Shown here one piece after another: positions 36,191-48,499 of a stretch of 64,000 nt of DNA (position 1 is the stretch's first letter; the number at the start of each line of letters is the position of its first letter). This stretch comes from Melanocharis versteri (lineage: Eukaryota > Chordata > Aves > Passeriformes > Melanocharitidae), in NCBI GenBank assembly GCA_013397845.1, contig VZTG01001872.1:954692-1018691 (forward strand). Reading direction: 5' to 3'. A program made the position numbers and the translations under genes. The notes under the pieces were generated by a model. That model saw only the letters and a list, made by a program, of their open reading frames with translations. It had not been told where the DNA came from and searched no databases.

Positions 36191-39100
36191 GCTCTTCAAA
36201 GTTCAATTCAAATATATGAGGCATAACTGTTGATATTAGGAAAAAATATTGTTATAGAACATTGCAGGAGGTTTAAAAAAAAAAGTGGAATAGGTTTTTC
36301 AGTTAAGTGACTCTACTTAGAAGCTTGTCTGGATTTATGAAGAATCTGACCAACTAGAAATATGCCTGAAAGAACTGAAATTCCAGTCCCTTTCTTCCCA
36401 AAGGAGACAGCAATTAAAATAGATGAACAGTCTTTCACTCAGAAATGGTCTTGCTCTTGTCCTTAGGACAGTTACGAAGTCCTATTTTCTGTGTGAGTGA
36501 GGCCAAAGTGGTTATCTTGGACATCTGAATGTGATTTTAATTATAGCTTTTATTATTGGAGCAGCTGTAACCAAGATTTTAACAGCCAATTATATATGGA
36601 GCTTTATTGGCAAAGGGTGTTTAATATTAAACAATCATTGCTAACCATGAACATACCTGATATAATAATGAACTTTATTTGAAAGATCAGCAAGAGATAA
36701 AGGAGTTAAATTTAGCTGTACAGCCCGTAACAATAGCATGAGGGAATACTGTGAATTCATTTTATTTGGAAACAGAAAACTCTGGATGTTGTTAGATTAT
36801 CTTTTTGAGAGCATAAAGTAAATGTTTGGTAACCAGAGATTTGTATTGCTAGAGAGAATCACTTTCACTAAAGCTACAGTAACCGAATGTTTAAATCTGC
36901 AGGGCTGAACTGTCAAAGCACGTAACAACATCTTTAAATAAAATGGAAGCGGCTAGAGCTGCCTTTAGAGCTGTCCTCCTCTGACAACTGCTTAAAGTTC
37001 AATTCTGTTCCGATTGAAGTCAGGCAAGAATCTCCTGGTAACCTGAAATGATTCTTGGCAAAGACCTTACCAGGGAAAAAAGGGGAAGTCTCCAAGCACC
37101 AAGAAAGGTGTGCTGCTGTCCCCCAGCACGTGAGTTATTTATACCTGTGCTGAGCAACACTGCCAGCCCACAGCATTCATAATTGTGCCTTGAGCCCCTT
37201 GCAAGGGCCATGTCAAAGACAAAAGCCTTAATCTCTCCTCAGGAGATTTTTTTTTTTTTCAATCTTCATGTTCTAAGTCACTGGACATCTTTGGCAGCTA
37301 TAATACTTAGGTTTTCAGCTTAACTAAAGGCTCAGCAAACCTCTTACACTATTTTTAGTTTATTTTAATTAAAGCTGACAATCTCTGATAACCAGTTTTA
37401 GGCTTACAAATCAAAAGGGCTTGTGTGGCAAAACCTGCCCCAACCGCACAGCTAGGAAGCGCTGAGAAAGGAAGTGCTGGCTGGGCCATATCCCTGCTAT
37501 AGCAGGGTTTGTTTGCTGGTTGGGGTTTTTTAATTTTACATTTGTATTTGTGTCAATGGCCTGTTTGGCCTAAAGCAGGAGTCCTGCTGCAAGCAAGGAG
37601 GCAGGATGTAAAGTGGCTGTGAAATGCAGGGACAAGGCAGGCTGCACCCATCCTGCAGAGCACACTGCCACACTGGCAGGAGAACAAGCTACGCCCCCCC
37701 TCTTTTCAGTCCCATTTTTTTTGATTCTTAGAGGCTAAACTAGGAGCCAGCATTTTTTACTTATATTTGGCCTAGAATCTTTCTCCTCAGTCCTGCTCTC
37801 CTTCTGATTGCCTCTGGTTAGGCCTGGTGGACCAATATTCTGCAAACAGACAGTGTTTGTGTCAGTGTGTAGACTGAAATAATCCAACCAGAGCTCCCTC
37901 CCACTTCTCCATTTCCAAAATGCAGCTCAAATTCTTAATTGGGTAACCTGAACTTCTCTCTAATCTGCATGTCAGTGTGTGTAGATGTAATGGACATGTC
38001 AGTGCTGCGTACACTAACACTTTTAAATCATATAATGAGCCTGTTCACTAGAAGAATAAACACACAGTGAAATTTAGCTGCAAACTGTGGGGATACCGGG
38101 AGGAATGTTGGCTGAAAGGTTATCTACTATGTAAAAGTGGTTCTTTCCTTTTGCAGATTTTGAGGGTGATCTGTAGCACTAGTATCCTCCTTAATTTTGA
38201 GAATGGTTTGTCTAACTATGTGAGTGGTAGGGGGAGAGGAAAAAGAAATTGAGAGAATTTCTTCTTGCAAGCACTTTTCAGTTCTTAAGAGGCTTTTGTG
38301 CTGCCTGTGCAAGCCTACAATTGGATTTTGCAGAATACAGTGCTTTTATGCAGAGAAAAGGATTAGGAAAAAACCCCAAAGATGTGAAATATAACAAAAG
38401 GCAATGTTTGGAATTGCACTGTTAGGAGAGACAGCTGAAGTCAATGGGAGCTTGATCCATGAAAGCACAGCGGGACCATACCATATATAGGAAAGCACAA
38501 TCTGTCAAAATTAAGTATGTAGTTTATGGTATGCTTTTTGTTTGAAATAACATATTACCTCCTATTTATAGTAAAGCAGACTAAACAGTTCTATATGTCT
38601 GTATTTAAGATTTTCAGACAGAGAGTAAGGATACCTTTTACCTGGAAATTGTAGAGTCAGAGCTCAAAACTGTTAGCAGTGATAAATGAATACCTGTGAT
38701 TTTACAAGGCATATAAATCTCAAGCTTCTGCTTACATAGCCCCTCTCTGTCTGCAGCATTGGCTGCAGCTGAATCTCACTGCTGGAGGACTACTAGGAAA
38801 CAAATGAACTTGCAATGCATAGTATCTTAAAGGAAACTATAAATGGGATAGGTCAAGGACTAGGCATGTAAGCGACAGGAAAAAAAATCTTCCTTTTAGT
38901 TTACACAACTCCTGCTTCCATGTCTGTGCAGATTCCTAATATGGAATAGTAGCTTTTCGAGGCACTAGGCCTGTACATATTTCCTGACCTTATAATTCTC
39001 ACAGTTCTAGACATTCCAAGGTAGGGGGTCATTCAGACAGAGTTGTAATTTCTTGTGCATATTTATTTCCAAAGTATCTTTTGCATAGTTTCCCAGTGAA

Positions 39101-40440
39101 ATCATGTGCTAGGGCTGGGGAATGCTAAATAGGTTATTTTTCAAGCTTGCATATAAAGGGCCTGTCAAAGTGCACTCTTTTGGACTTATCAAGTAAAAGT
39201 GATGAAGCCAAAGCATGATGTTTGTAGCTTGTCCTTCCTAACCCCACTGCGAGTTGGGCTCCCAACCTTCCAACGGGAGATGACATAAGAGGGTTTAGGA
39301 GCTCTGGTTTTGTTATCGGTGAGGATTTTAATGATCGTAGAAGTTCTTGAAAGCATACGTGGCTCAAAAGGAGCTTGATATGGGCCTTCCCCAAAACCTA
39401 CATTTTGTTAACCCTCTGCTGCTAGATTTGTGCTCCTTTCCCTTCTCATTGTGTAAATAAAAATACAACAAATTTTAGGGGGGAAAAGGTTGCAGAAGCT
39501 CAGCCTCTCTGTAAATAACCTTAACTGGTTGTGAAAGCACATTTTGAATTCATTTTCCCGGTCCTTCAAGACACATACTTCTTATTTGAACTAATTATAT
39601 TTATCTGATCAAAGAATTAGATACACCAGGAACCAGCCAAGACCTCGTCAATTTTGAATATTCATTTCTCATAATTCATTGGCCAGGCAGCAACTAGAAG
39701 TTATCTACTGCCTGAAAGAGGTTTACACAAAGTATTTGTCTGGCCATTTTCAAAAACAAGAGTCTCTGCTAAAAGTCCTGCAGATAATGTATTTGTCAAG
39801 GAGAGGCTAAACTTGAGCTGGAAGAGTTTGCCCTTAGTGCTGTGTATGCCCTGCTCAAAGCAGCTGTAAAGAAAGTTAGTCAGACCTCAGCTTTTATCTA
39901 GGGGTGTCTAACTAATCTAAATTGAAATGTGGGTACTTTCCTTCTGAACCCAAAATGCATGCAATACATTTGGGACTGAGGGTTTCAAACTCATGTTGAA
40001 AAGTGAGTGTAGACTTGATGCTTACAAAAATTCCTGGGGAAATAAAATAAAACCTTTTCCTAAGATTTTGAAAAGAATGACAAAGGGAAGATCCTGTGGA
40101 AATTGGGACTGTTCTCACAGATTGCTGGTGACAGTAAGTAACATTATATAAAGCTCCAGTTAGGTTGCAAATGACATATGGAGACAATTTCTGCCTCAGC
40201 TATATTTACCTTTCCCTTTGATCTAATGGGAACAGTGCATGGATACTGAGGCAGAGCTTGCTCTACAGTATCCTGTTCAGTTTTGTGTATGGGAAGAAGT
40301 TTGGAGTAGCTAGGTTGACACATGCTGTTGTAACTGAGAGGGTAGGATGGTGCAATGAGCCTGATTTAGGCACGTGGAGGGACAGTTACAAGGTGATAAG
40401 AGTGAAATGCATTAAGTGCTGCCTTTTGCCTTTATCATCA
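36191..40440. other. Unique non-coding DNA
   Basis: No gene recognised. There is a 16-bp perfect palindrome, CCCTGCTATAGCAGGG, at 37492-37507. A possible remnant of the sauropsid hairpin repeat (CAGCTGAAGTCAATGGGAGC) lies at 38433-38452. The 36.84-37.20 kb part, with TTTAAATAAAATGG and a CACGTG E-box, has CNE-like texture, but nothing firm can be said. Confidence 0.5.
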
Positions 40441-40590
40441 GAGAATCACTGAAATGTAAGACTGGAAGGAAACTCCATAGCCCATATATTCTCTTCTCCT
40501 GCTCAAAGGCAAGATCAATTATACAGCCATCCCTGGCAGCCATTTAAGTAAAATATTACTGGAATGAAGAGATATTCTTTATATTTAGAA
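40441..40590 (-). mobile_element. CR1/L3-like LINE 3'-end relic
   Basis: AGAATCACTGAAATGTAAGA, then CTGGAAGGAAACTCC, TCCTGCTCAAAGGCAAGATC and ACAGCCATCCCTGGCAG follow the order of the sauropsid CR1/L3-like 3' end: 'aatcatagaaatgtaggactggaagggacc', '...gcaggac...', 'agaccatccctgacag'. The element lies on the minus strand with its 3' end at the low coordinate. It is more diverged and of a different subfamily from the 36.0 kb fragment. Similarity fades after about 40560. Confidence 0.7.
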
Positions 40591-41012
40591 GGGGTAATAC
40601 TGCCAGCACAGTGAGTTTCCTACCTCCTGGAAAGAAAAAAAAAAAAAGGAAGGAAAAAAACCATAAAAGAGAGGTTATTGCAGCTCGCTAAAAGTTATCA
40701 TTCAAATTAGCTTGATGATTTGCTTGGGATCATTGGAGAAGCCTGACTAGAAGAGATAAGTGGAATGTAAGACAGGATATGTGGAAGTGAAAAATAAGGA
40801 GATATGATCCTAGTAAGGTAAAGGAACAGGTTGAACAGGCTTGCAGTTGAGGTGGTGAGCTCCAAAGGCAATATTTAGGCAACAACTGAGTAAGCATGTG
40901 GAATTCAAAAATACAAAGACCTGTGGGTTGTATCTTTGAGCTTTGAATTACCTGGTGACTCTTTCAAAGGTTGGAAGTGAAAGGCCTGCCCCCCTTTAAT
41001 TACTATCAGAGA
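40591..41012. other. Non-coding DNA with A-rich tract
   Basis: Contains a purine run of As with GGAAGG at about 40625-40658. Nothing else seen. Confidence 0.5.

Positions 41013-41055
<43 letters not shown>
41013..41055. repeat. (TG)n microsatellite
   Basis: TGTA followed by about 19 uninterrupted TG units. Such runs are often length-polymorphic and can form Z-DNA. The open frame crossing it, with Val-Cys repeats, is an artefact. Confidence 0.95.
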
Positions 41056-41061
<6 letters not shown>

Positions 41062-42734
41062 CTACAGCACTGGTTTCATTCCTTCTGGAAAAAAAGACAC
41101 AATAATTTTAGTATTCTTTAAAAAAATAAGTTTTAAAGTGTCCAGAGGAGGAGAGAGAACAAACATCATTGAACTTCACATCAATAGGGATCTTGCTTGC
41201 CTCTGCTGTACTCGTATCACTCCCTGCCTGACTTGCAATTCATTTTTTGAAAGCCAGCCCACTTAATTTGGCTTTTGTCAGAGCTGCAGTTTTCTCTGCT
41301 GTACTTTTAAGTGTAAACACTACAATTATTTTCAGAGTGTTATTGGTCATTTATTTTATCAATCTAATATTCTTATATTATGAATCTTAAAACCACTATT
41401 AACTGTTTTGGGTCATTTCTTATTTGTACCCCATAAAACTGCTCCCAGTGTTATTACTTATTGGTCATAATCAATTAGGGAAGTTTTTAGACTATGGCAG
41501 TCTTATATAAATACACTGGCAAAGTTCACCTCCTATGATTTCTGACAATTAAATTGTTCTGTCACTTTGGGACCTTCATTAATCTCAACTTGTCATCCTT
41601 GTTTATGCAGGTTATAATGGCCTGTGTGTGTAAGTGAAATGAGATGCTAAAAGCCCTTGGCTGTTTAACTCTTTGATGAAAGTCAAGCAGGAATATGATG
41701 TTGAAGGGAAAAGTTGGGGGTTTTTTTCATCCCCCAAAATAGCACTATGGAAATTATTTCACTGTTTAATGACTACCTTTCAGATAAGTCAAGGGGGAGC
41801 TTCACAGGAGGGTGAAGGAAACAGTTGACAGTACTGTTATCACAGTCTTTTATGTGTCTGCGTGAGTACACATAGAAATAAAGACATGGAAATGTAGATT
41901 ACTTTCTCTTCCAGGAAATTGGTATGAAGACATCATGTTCCAGACGAATCTAACGGCCAGAGATTTTCAGATAACCTTGCAGGATCAGTGTGGCTCAGGT
42001 CTCCAAAGTCTCTTGAAACTCAGAGATTTGAGTATAGTTATTATTAGGCATTTTGTTTTGGGTAATTCTGGCAGACTGATTACTTGGACTGCTGCAAGCA
42101 CAATTCTGAGGACTTTGGGAAGCGAAAGTCCATTTAAAGAATTTAATTTACTAATTAATTTCCTAGAGGAATTAATAATTTTCTTCTTTCCTAAATTATC
42201 TCCTAGAATTTGAAGATCTGCTCTGTGATGATTCCAAATGCAGATTGTGGTTTACTATCTTCTGCCCTTTTCTTCATCTTTTAAGAAGGTCTTAAAAGGC
42301 TTTTTGGAGTGGTCACTCTACAGCAGCAGCATTGTTACTTGCATCATTCTCGGGCAGAATTCCTCGGTGATCCTTCCTTCTGGAGTGGCCTCTCACTTTA
42401 CAGCCCTCTGAACCATGATCCCATCCTCACCTGGCACCATGCACCAGAGATGCAGGTACCTTTTATTCCAGGAGTTCATGAAACCTAGTGTTTCCTCGTG
42501 GGCAAGTGCCTACTGAAATTGAAACCCAACCTTAAGAGATCTTTATTCTCATTTGCAACTGAAAATGCGGGGCCAGGTCAAAGCAAGCAGTGCGGTGTCC
42601 TGTGCTGGCAAAGCTGGAGACGGAGCACAGGTCTTCTGACCTGCTCCAAGCCTCCATCCATTCACAGCTAGCCAAGGTTAAAAAATAGGAATAGTCTGGG
42701 AGTTATCCATCTCAAATCTAAAAGGAGTGTAATG
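41056..42734. other. Unique non-coding DNA
   Basis: No gene, RNA or transposon recognised. Open frames up to 92 codons without motifs. Confidence 0.5.
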
Positions 42735-43245
42735 ATATGCTATTCTCTGCACCCTGAGAAACATACGAGTGACATCTTCTCTCAGAGCACTAATTACCAT
42801 AATTCTTAGACCAGAGAGATCCAGAACACTGCACAAATTATCACCCAATATCTTTAATAAATGTGGATGGTAAGTTACTTGCAAAGGTGCTGGTTAATAA
42901 TCTGGAACACATATTCCCAGACCTAATTCATTTCAGTCAGGTGGGATTTATTAAGAATTGTACTGTCATGCAGTAGTATGAGGCAACTCTTCAGTACAGT
43001 AACTTCACAGACCAGCGAAGGAGAAATACAAAACAGAGACAAACTATTTCTGACTTTTCTAAATGTTGGTCTATGAACAACACTTTGACACTGTGCAGTA
43101 AAATCCAGTGGCACCCATCAATCTGGTGTAGAAATGCCAATGCTGGTGGGTTAATGGCTAGGTTTCCTAACAGCTAAGTTACAAAAAGGAGAAATGGTGG
43201 AGCTGCTCTCCCATTTCTATTGGATCCAGAGTTCACATCACAACT
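42735..43245 (+). mobile_element. L1-clade LINE reverse-transcriptase relic, best preserved
   Basis: A frame starting near 42787 gives ALITIILRPER. After a 1-base shift, one frame (from 42806) reads DPEHCTNYHPISLINVDGK, then LLAKVLVNNLEHIFPDLIHF and SQVGFIKNC. This is the L1/Tx1-clade RT block KDP..CSNYRPISLlNvDyK..AK.LA.RL...P.LIH.DQ.GFIkgR. The same frame continues with only two stops (42974 and 43175) to NANAGGLMARFPNS, VTKRRNGGAALPFLLDPEF (43139-43234). That corresponds to the A.V.vNG..S..F..tRGTRQGCPLSPLLF..EP segment (motif B), with the family RGTRQGCPLSP degraded. Motif A, expected between these blocks, is not legible. With stops and a frameshift it is inactive. Confidence 0.85.
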
Positions 43246-45419
43246 ATGTTTCTCTTTTCTTTCATGAGATTAATTTATAAAGAAAACCAAATCCCATGTG
43301 CCTCAAGGATGCCCATTTTGGATGTGGCTGCCTTTCCTTCTTGCCTGGAGAGGAAACAAAGTGACGGGCTCCTACCAAAGATGCGTCAGCGTGTGTGCCT
43401 AAAGTTCAGCAGGATAAATGCAAGTCTTAGAGGCAATCTGCCAGATGTTATTTGTCGAAGCTGCCTCTAGGCTGCTCTGAAGCATACCAACACATATGTC
43501 AGGGCAGAATGAGAGTCAAGGCAACTTTCCAATTTTTCTTGCTCCCAGAGGCTCTCCAGGGGAAGCTAAGTTTAGGAATAGAGAAACAAAGACCATGAAA
43601 ATGAGAGATTGGTGTATTTTAGGGTCTAATGCTGAGGCAATTATAAAGCATCATATATGTAATTTCACAAATTTTGAAACGAAAACCAATAAAGGTGTCT
43701 TTCTAAATACTTCAGTGTGTGGTGAAGGCGCATAAATCAGATGCAAGTACTAGTGACAGCATTACTACTTTTGCTTTGACATTGCCACCTGATCATATAC
43801 TTTGGGAATGAGCTAAGGCTTTAACAGGCCTTTTGAAATAGAATTTTTAAACGGTACACTGGATTTTACTTAGGATCATTCTAGGAAAATCTAGAGTTTA
43901 GCCCATTCATTTCCACCCCTTGCCTTTGTACATACATGTAAAATAAACAGACCAAAACATGTGTAGTATTGGTTGCAAAATAAGTGATTCATCCTACAAA
44001 AGTGAAAACACTTGCCCAAATAAACATAACACGGTGGTGAAACACTGTTCTTGAAGTAACAACCCACAAAGATGCTATTGCTTATATTCTTCTTACATTA
44101 TCATCTTTCCATGAACAGACAGTTTACTTAGACTGCTATCTATGGGGAAAGTCTATTTTTAGCATGTGTTTGTGCATTGGCCAGCATAGCCAGATGCTGA
44201 TGCCTAATACTTGCCTATTGAAAGTGAAAAGACAGAACTTACTGTAGTTTAAGAAGGGAACTCTCTAAACAGTTTACTATACTATGCAAAGGGTGGATAT
44301 TTAGTCCTTAACCTCCAATTTTTTGCAATAAGATGCAGCATTAAAGAGATGACAGTGATGTATTTGTTATCCTACCTGGTAGTGTTGCCTTTTTTTTCAC
44401 CTCCTCTTGCAGTTTTGCCTTACTGACATTCTCCATCTTAATGTTTGCATCAGACACTTTTGGTAGTATTTTACATTACTAAATTACATTTAGTATGTAA
44501 TTATGCACAGCCGCAGGGTTGCATAAATAAATTTTCATCAGTTTTGCACGTCAACCCTGAAATGAGTACACCTGTACTAGCTCAAGACCTGGAAACTGAT
44601 TAATTGCACCAGGACCACTTAGCTCAGGTGGGATTCTGCCCTGAGCTCTCCCACTTCCAGAACCTGGTCAGTCACGCCTGCACGATACTGTGTCATCTGT
44701 AGTTGTATATGGAGAGATGTCAGAAAACAATCACCATCCTCCAAAGGTGGTGGCAGGGAGCGGAGCTCGGTGGTGGTGCTCCCAGGAAGAGCAGTGGGGT
44801 CAGCTGAAGATGGACACTTGGGGCTTTGACTCAATTCACTTTTCCTTGTAAAATTTAGAAATTTACTTCATGAGATTATTTTAAAACGTTTTTCAAAAAG
44901 GTATTTGTACAAACAATGGCCTTGATGAAACATGGAGATTTTCATGTTTAGTTTCCTCAGAAGGAGTTTTCCAGTTTTCATTCACCACTTTTTAGTGAAA
45001 ATTCCCACTTTTTAAATTAATTTCAGAAACATTTTGTGGATTAACTTGGAGAGAAGAAGGATAAAATGCAACTCACAAGTCATTTATTTCTCAATTACAG
45101 CCATCTCATATCCTCTGTGTGTATAAATCAGTTCAGTTTAGCAATACCAATTAAACAAACTGTAGCTTTAAAACCTCAAAATATATTTAAATGAAATGAA
45201 AAATTTAAATTTTTTTAAATGAGCAATCTCAATTAATTAGTTTCAAGTTTTCCATAATAACTGAAATACAGAGGCTGGATATTATGGGCAATAAAGTGGN
45301 TTGTACACCCAGCACGCACTTTTGGATCCCTACATGTGAAAACACACAAGCACGCATGTGTATATTTACACATGCATAAAATCACTGATGGAACTACTGG
45401 TGACTACCTCTCCAGGCAA
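43246..45419. other. Non-coding DNA, one ambiguous base
   Basis: No gene recognised. Position 45300 is an N, the only undetermined base I noticed. The 45.0-45.3 kb part is AT-rich with TTTAAATTTTTTTAAA-like sequence. Confidence 0.5.
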
Positions 45420-46140
45420 AAAAAGGCTCATAAATTGACACATTTTGCTTAATCTGTATGTAAAGCATGTTACACATCACTGTTACAATGCAGACATCTT
45501 AACTTTAAATGAGACGAAAACAAACATAAAATTAGCACTTTAGGGAACCCCCTGCCACTCAATTTGTGCTGGGTTTAACACCTTCTTGTTTTATATATCC
45601 TTCTACATAAACAGTTTTATATCAGCCCTTTATATGGTGCCTTCAAAGAATTAAATGTTGAGCTGTTTAAAAGCACTAATTAGCAGCTTTAATACAAAGG
45701 GGAGCATAGTTATTAGTAAAATCTTGTAAACTTAGAAAACCCTTCGGGCCCCATCATTTGTGTGTGAAATAACTCAATAAAAATATTATATTGTTAATCA
45801 CAAAAACCTTCAAGGGAAATACTAAATCTGGGAAGAAATATAAACTGTACCTTTCCAAACAAAGGAAGAAAAGTGACCGTCCACATTAAAGCAAAGCCAT
45901 AAAACCCCAAAAGAATATATTCATTGATAAAACGCAGCTTGTTTCCTAGTTAGGGGTTTGCAATCTGTAACCTTATGCACATACAACAACAAACATGCAT
46001 TAATGGTCTTTAGTTTAAACACAGCTAGTGACATATTTATTAAATTAGCACTTCATTCCTTTCGGTAATGTGCAAAAATGGCAAGGCTTTTGCAAAAGGT
46101 AGCTTTTGGTAGTGGTAAGATAATCTTTGAATCTATAGTT
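45420..46140. promoter_or_regulatory. Candidate conserved non-coding element
   Basis: AT-rich, low-CpG sequence dense in homeodomain-type cores (ACTAATTAGC, GTTAATCAC, TTAAATTAGC), FOX-like TATTTATT words and POU-like TTTGCAAAA. There is no coding potential and no recognisable repeat. Density of these words suggests an enhancer-like element, but AT-rich DNA gives many such words by chance. Confidence 0.25.
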
Positions 46141-46159
46141 ATTTTGGCACAATGCAAAT

Positions 46160-46228
46160 TATACACACATATATACATATATTTACACACACACATATAT
46201 ATATGTATATATATATATATATGTATAC
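46160..46228. repeat. (TA)n/(CA)n compound microsatellite
   Basis: Alternating ACACAC and ATATAT blocks over about 69 bases. The frame through it (His-Ile-Tyr repeats) is spurious. Confidence 0.92.
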
Positions 46229-47039
46229 TATTAGAGATGTTAATAAAGGCATTGAGATAAATCTCACCCAGATTTTCTTTCTAGATAACTAAAAGTACCC
46301 TTAATTTTGTTTGATACATTAAAATTATGCTTGACAATGCTGAGTTCTACTTCTTTCAGTACTTCACACGTGGTTTATTTTAATAGTTAATATTTATGAT
46401 GCAAGTAAATAATTATATTCTTAAATGTTTAAAAATTACACTTATTCCAACATTATTAAGGACACAGTGTTTTTCATTTATGCAATGTAATGGAGCTGAG
46501 TGGCACTAGATGAAAGAAGAAACCTCCACAAATATGGAGAAAATCTTTTGACTGACAACTAATGTTTGAAACGTAAAATATTAAGAATGTCAGAATTTAG
46601 AGGTGCTAAAAAAAGACATAGAACATCACTTTTATAGCTTATAGGTTATTTCTTGAAATAGAGCTGAAGACTTTCACCTTAAAAAACTAACTCTGTGCCA
46701 GTGCTTCACTGAAAGGTGTTTGATCAGTACTTTTAATTTTAAATTTCAGGGGAAGAATTCTGAGATTTGCTACCATTCTGAAATTATTATTATTAAAGTA
46801 GTTTTATATGCCATCATGCAGTATCAATATTTTCATCTGGTATCATTCTTCCCCTCAAATTTCCTAGGAAAAAGATTGGGGGGGGAGCTCATCACGTGTA
46901 TTTTAACCAGTATCATCATAACGATCATTTGCTGATCTTATTGCTAGTGGATTTTGTAATTTTTAATAGGAAAAGTAAATAAGCATAGTTTCTAATATTT
47001 GAGGATAATTTTAAGTAGAAATTTTTCCATAATGAGCAA
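46229..47039. other. AT-rich non-coding DNA
   Basis: No gene or repeat recognised. A (TTA)n-like stretch (AAATTATTATTATTAAAG) lies near 46781-46798 and an 8-nt G run near 46877-46885. Confidence 0.5.
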
Positions 47040-48240
47040 TGTCTATCCTTTCCAGCTATGGGCTACTATGAGAAACAGATTTATTCAAAACCCCAGAATA
47101 TTTGCTGTGAATATATTTTTAATGTATTTCTCTAACATGAAAGAGCTGGCCAGAGCTTAAACTTTTTTTCTTTTCATATGTCAAGCTTTGCTTTTTACGG
47201 TGTTTTATGTTACAACCTAATTAGTATCTTACAGTGCCCTTACATGTACTTAGGGTGTAGGGTTTCACTAAATACACTGAACGTTTTATTTTGGGGGACC
47301 TCCGTGACACACTCTAAGCAGTTTTAGGCAGGCTAAGAATATGTTTCCAGTCAATCAAGCCTCTAGAGATAGGTTATCCACCTCTGGCTAATGCACTGCT
47401 ATAAAACCCTCACCGGTTCTGACTGCGTGATACAGTCTGTTATTAAACCCCTCACTGTGCGCGGCCGCGGGATTCGGAAGGGGGGAGGGAAACAATTATT
47501 TCCAGTACTTCATAAAGCCTACTTCAACAAATTACATGAAGATTAACTAATAGCAGCCTCAGCACTGGATGGCTGGCCAAATTAGGTATGACTTATCAGA
47601 CGGGTCCTTCATCAGCTGCTCTTTAGAGCCCGCCTTTGCGGAGAGGGTCTTTCAATAGATGATGAACCAGGTCTGCAGCGCAACAATAGAGAGATCAAGC
47701 AAACGGTGCTTTGAGCTTCTCTGCAGACAGAGCCCGTTTGGAAAGCCAGTGAGGTCTCGGAGTGTCGGTGGTTTTCCTGCTGAGGATTAAATGCGCCTGC
47801 ACAAAGCCAGAATATCCCACAAATCAAAAGCAGCGGGCAAGGAAAAGGGGCAAACGATGGGAAGCGTGGTCCAGAGCACCATGATGGATTAGAGAGAGGG
47901 CCTTGTGAATGCTCCCTTTTCTGAAGGGGAGATAATCCGTCAATCTCAACAGGGCAATGCTGTCAGACTGTACCACGCTGGAATCCCCGGCATCCTCTTC
48001 GGTTTTTGATCTGTCCTGTGGAGGGCACCAGCATTCAATGGCAGTTGCTACCCTGGGCATCTGACGAGGAGCTGGGGAGGGATACGGGGCATGTTTGGGA
48101 AAGGAACTATCTTTCGGCCTCCCTGCAAAGTGGCTGTATTATCTTCTGTCTTTGGAGGGCTGGGAAGAAGCCAGTCCAGGATGTTTTGGAAAGGCTGGCA
48201 TCTCTAGCCTTGCGGTAATAAAATGCAAGATAAATCGTTC
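47040..48240. promoter_or_regulatory. Candidate regulatory element with local CpG cluster
   Basis: In contrast to the rest of the window, 47.4-48.1 kb contains roughly two dozen CpGs. They include a tight cluster at 47457-47477 with overlapping NotI (GCGGCCGC, 47461-47468) and SacII (CCGCGG) sites. The flanking sequence mixes TTATTAAAC, GATTAACTAATAG and other homeodomain-like words with little simple sequence. It is too small and weak for a classic promoter CpG island, and no first-exon signature is seen. An enhancer or an unannotated non-coding transcript start are both possible. Confidence 0.35.
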
Positions 48241-48499
48241 ATGTTTAAAATATCTTAAGATTCAGACAGGGCAAGCTTAGTCCAGTACCATGCAGGTAGA
48301 GCACTTCCTGGGCTAGAAGGGCTTCCCAGGAGGAAAACGTAGGAAGATCTAGACTTAAACAGAGTTTATGTTTAACCATGAAGGGATCACCCTGCTCTCT
48401 CTACAAAGACCTTTCATTTCCATCTGGAATGAGCATACGATAACCTAGTCAGACCAGCCTCTCAGTCACCAATCAAAACACTGACTCTTGACATTTGCC
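48241..48499. other. Unique non-coding DNA
   Basis: Nothing recognised. Confidence 0.45.
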
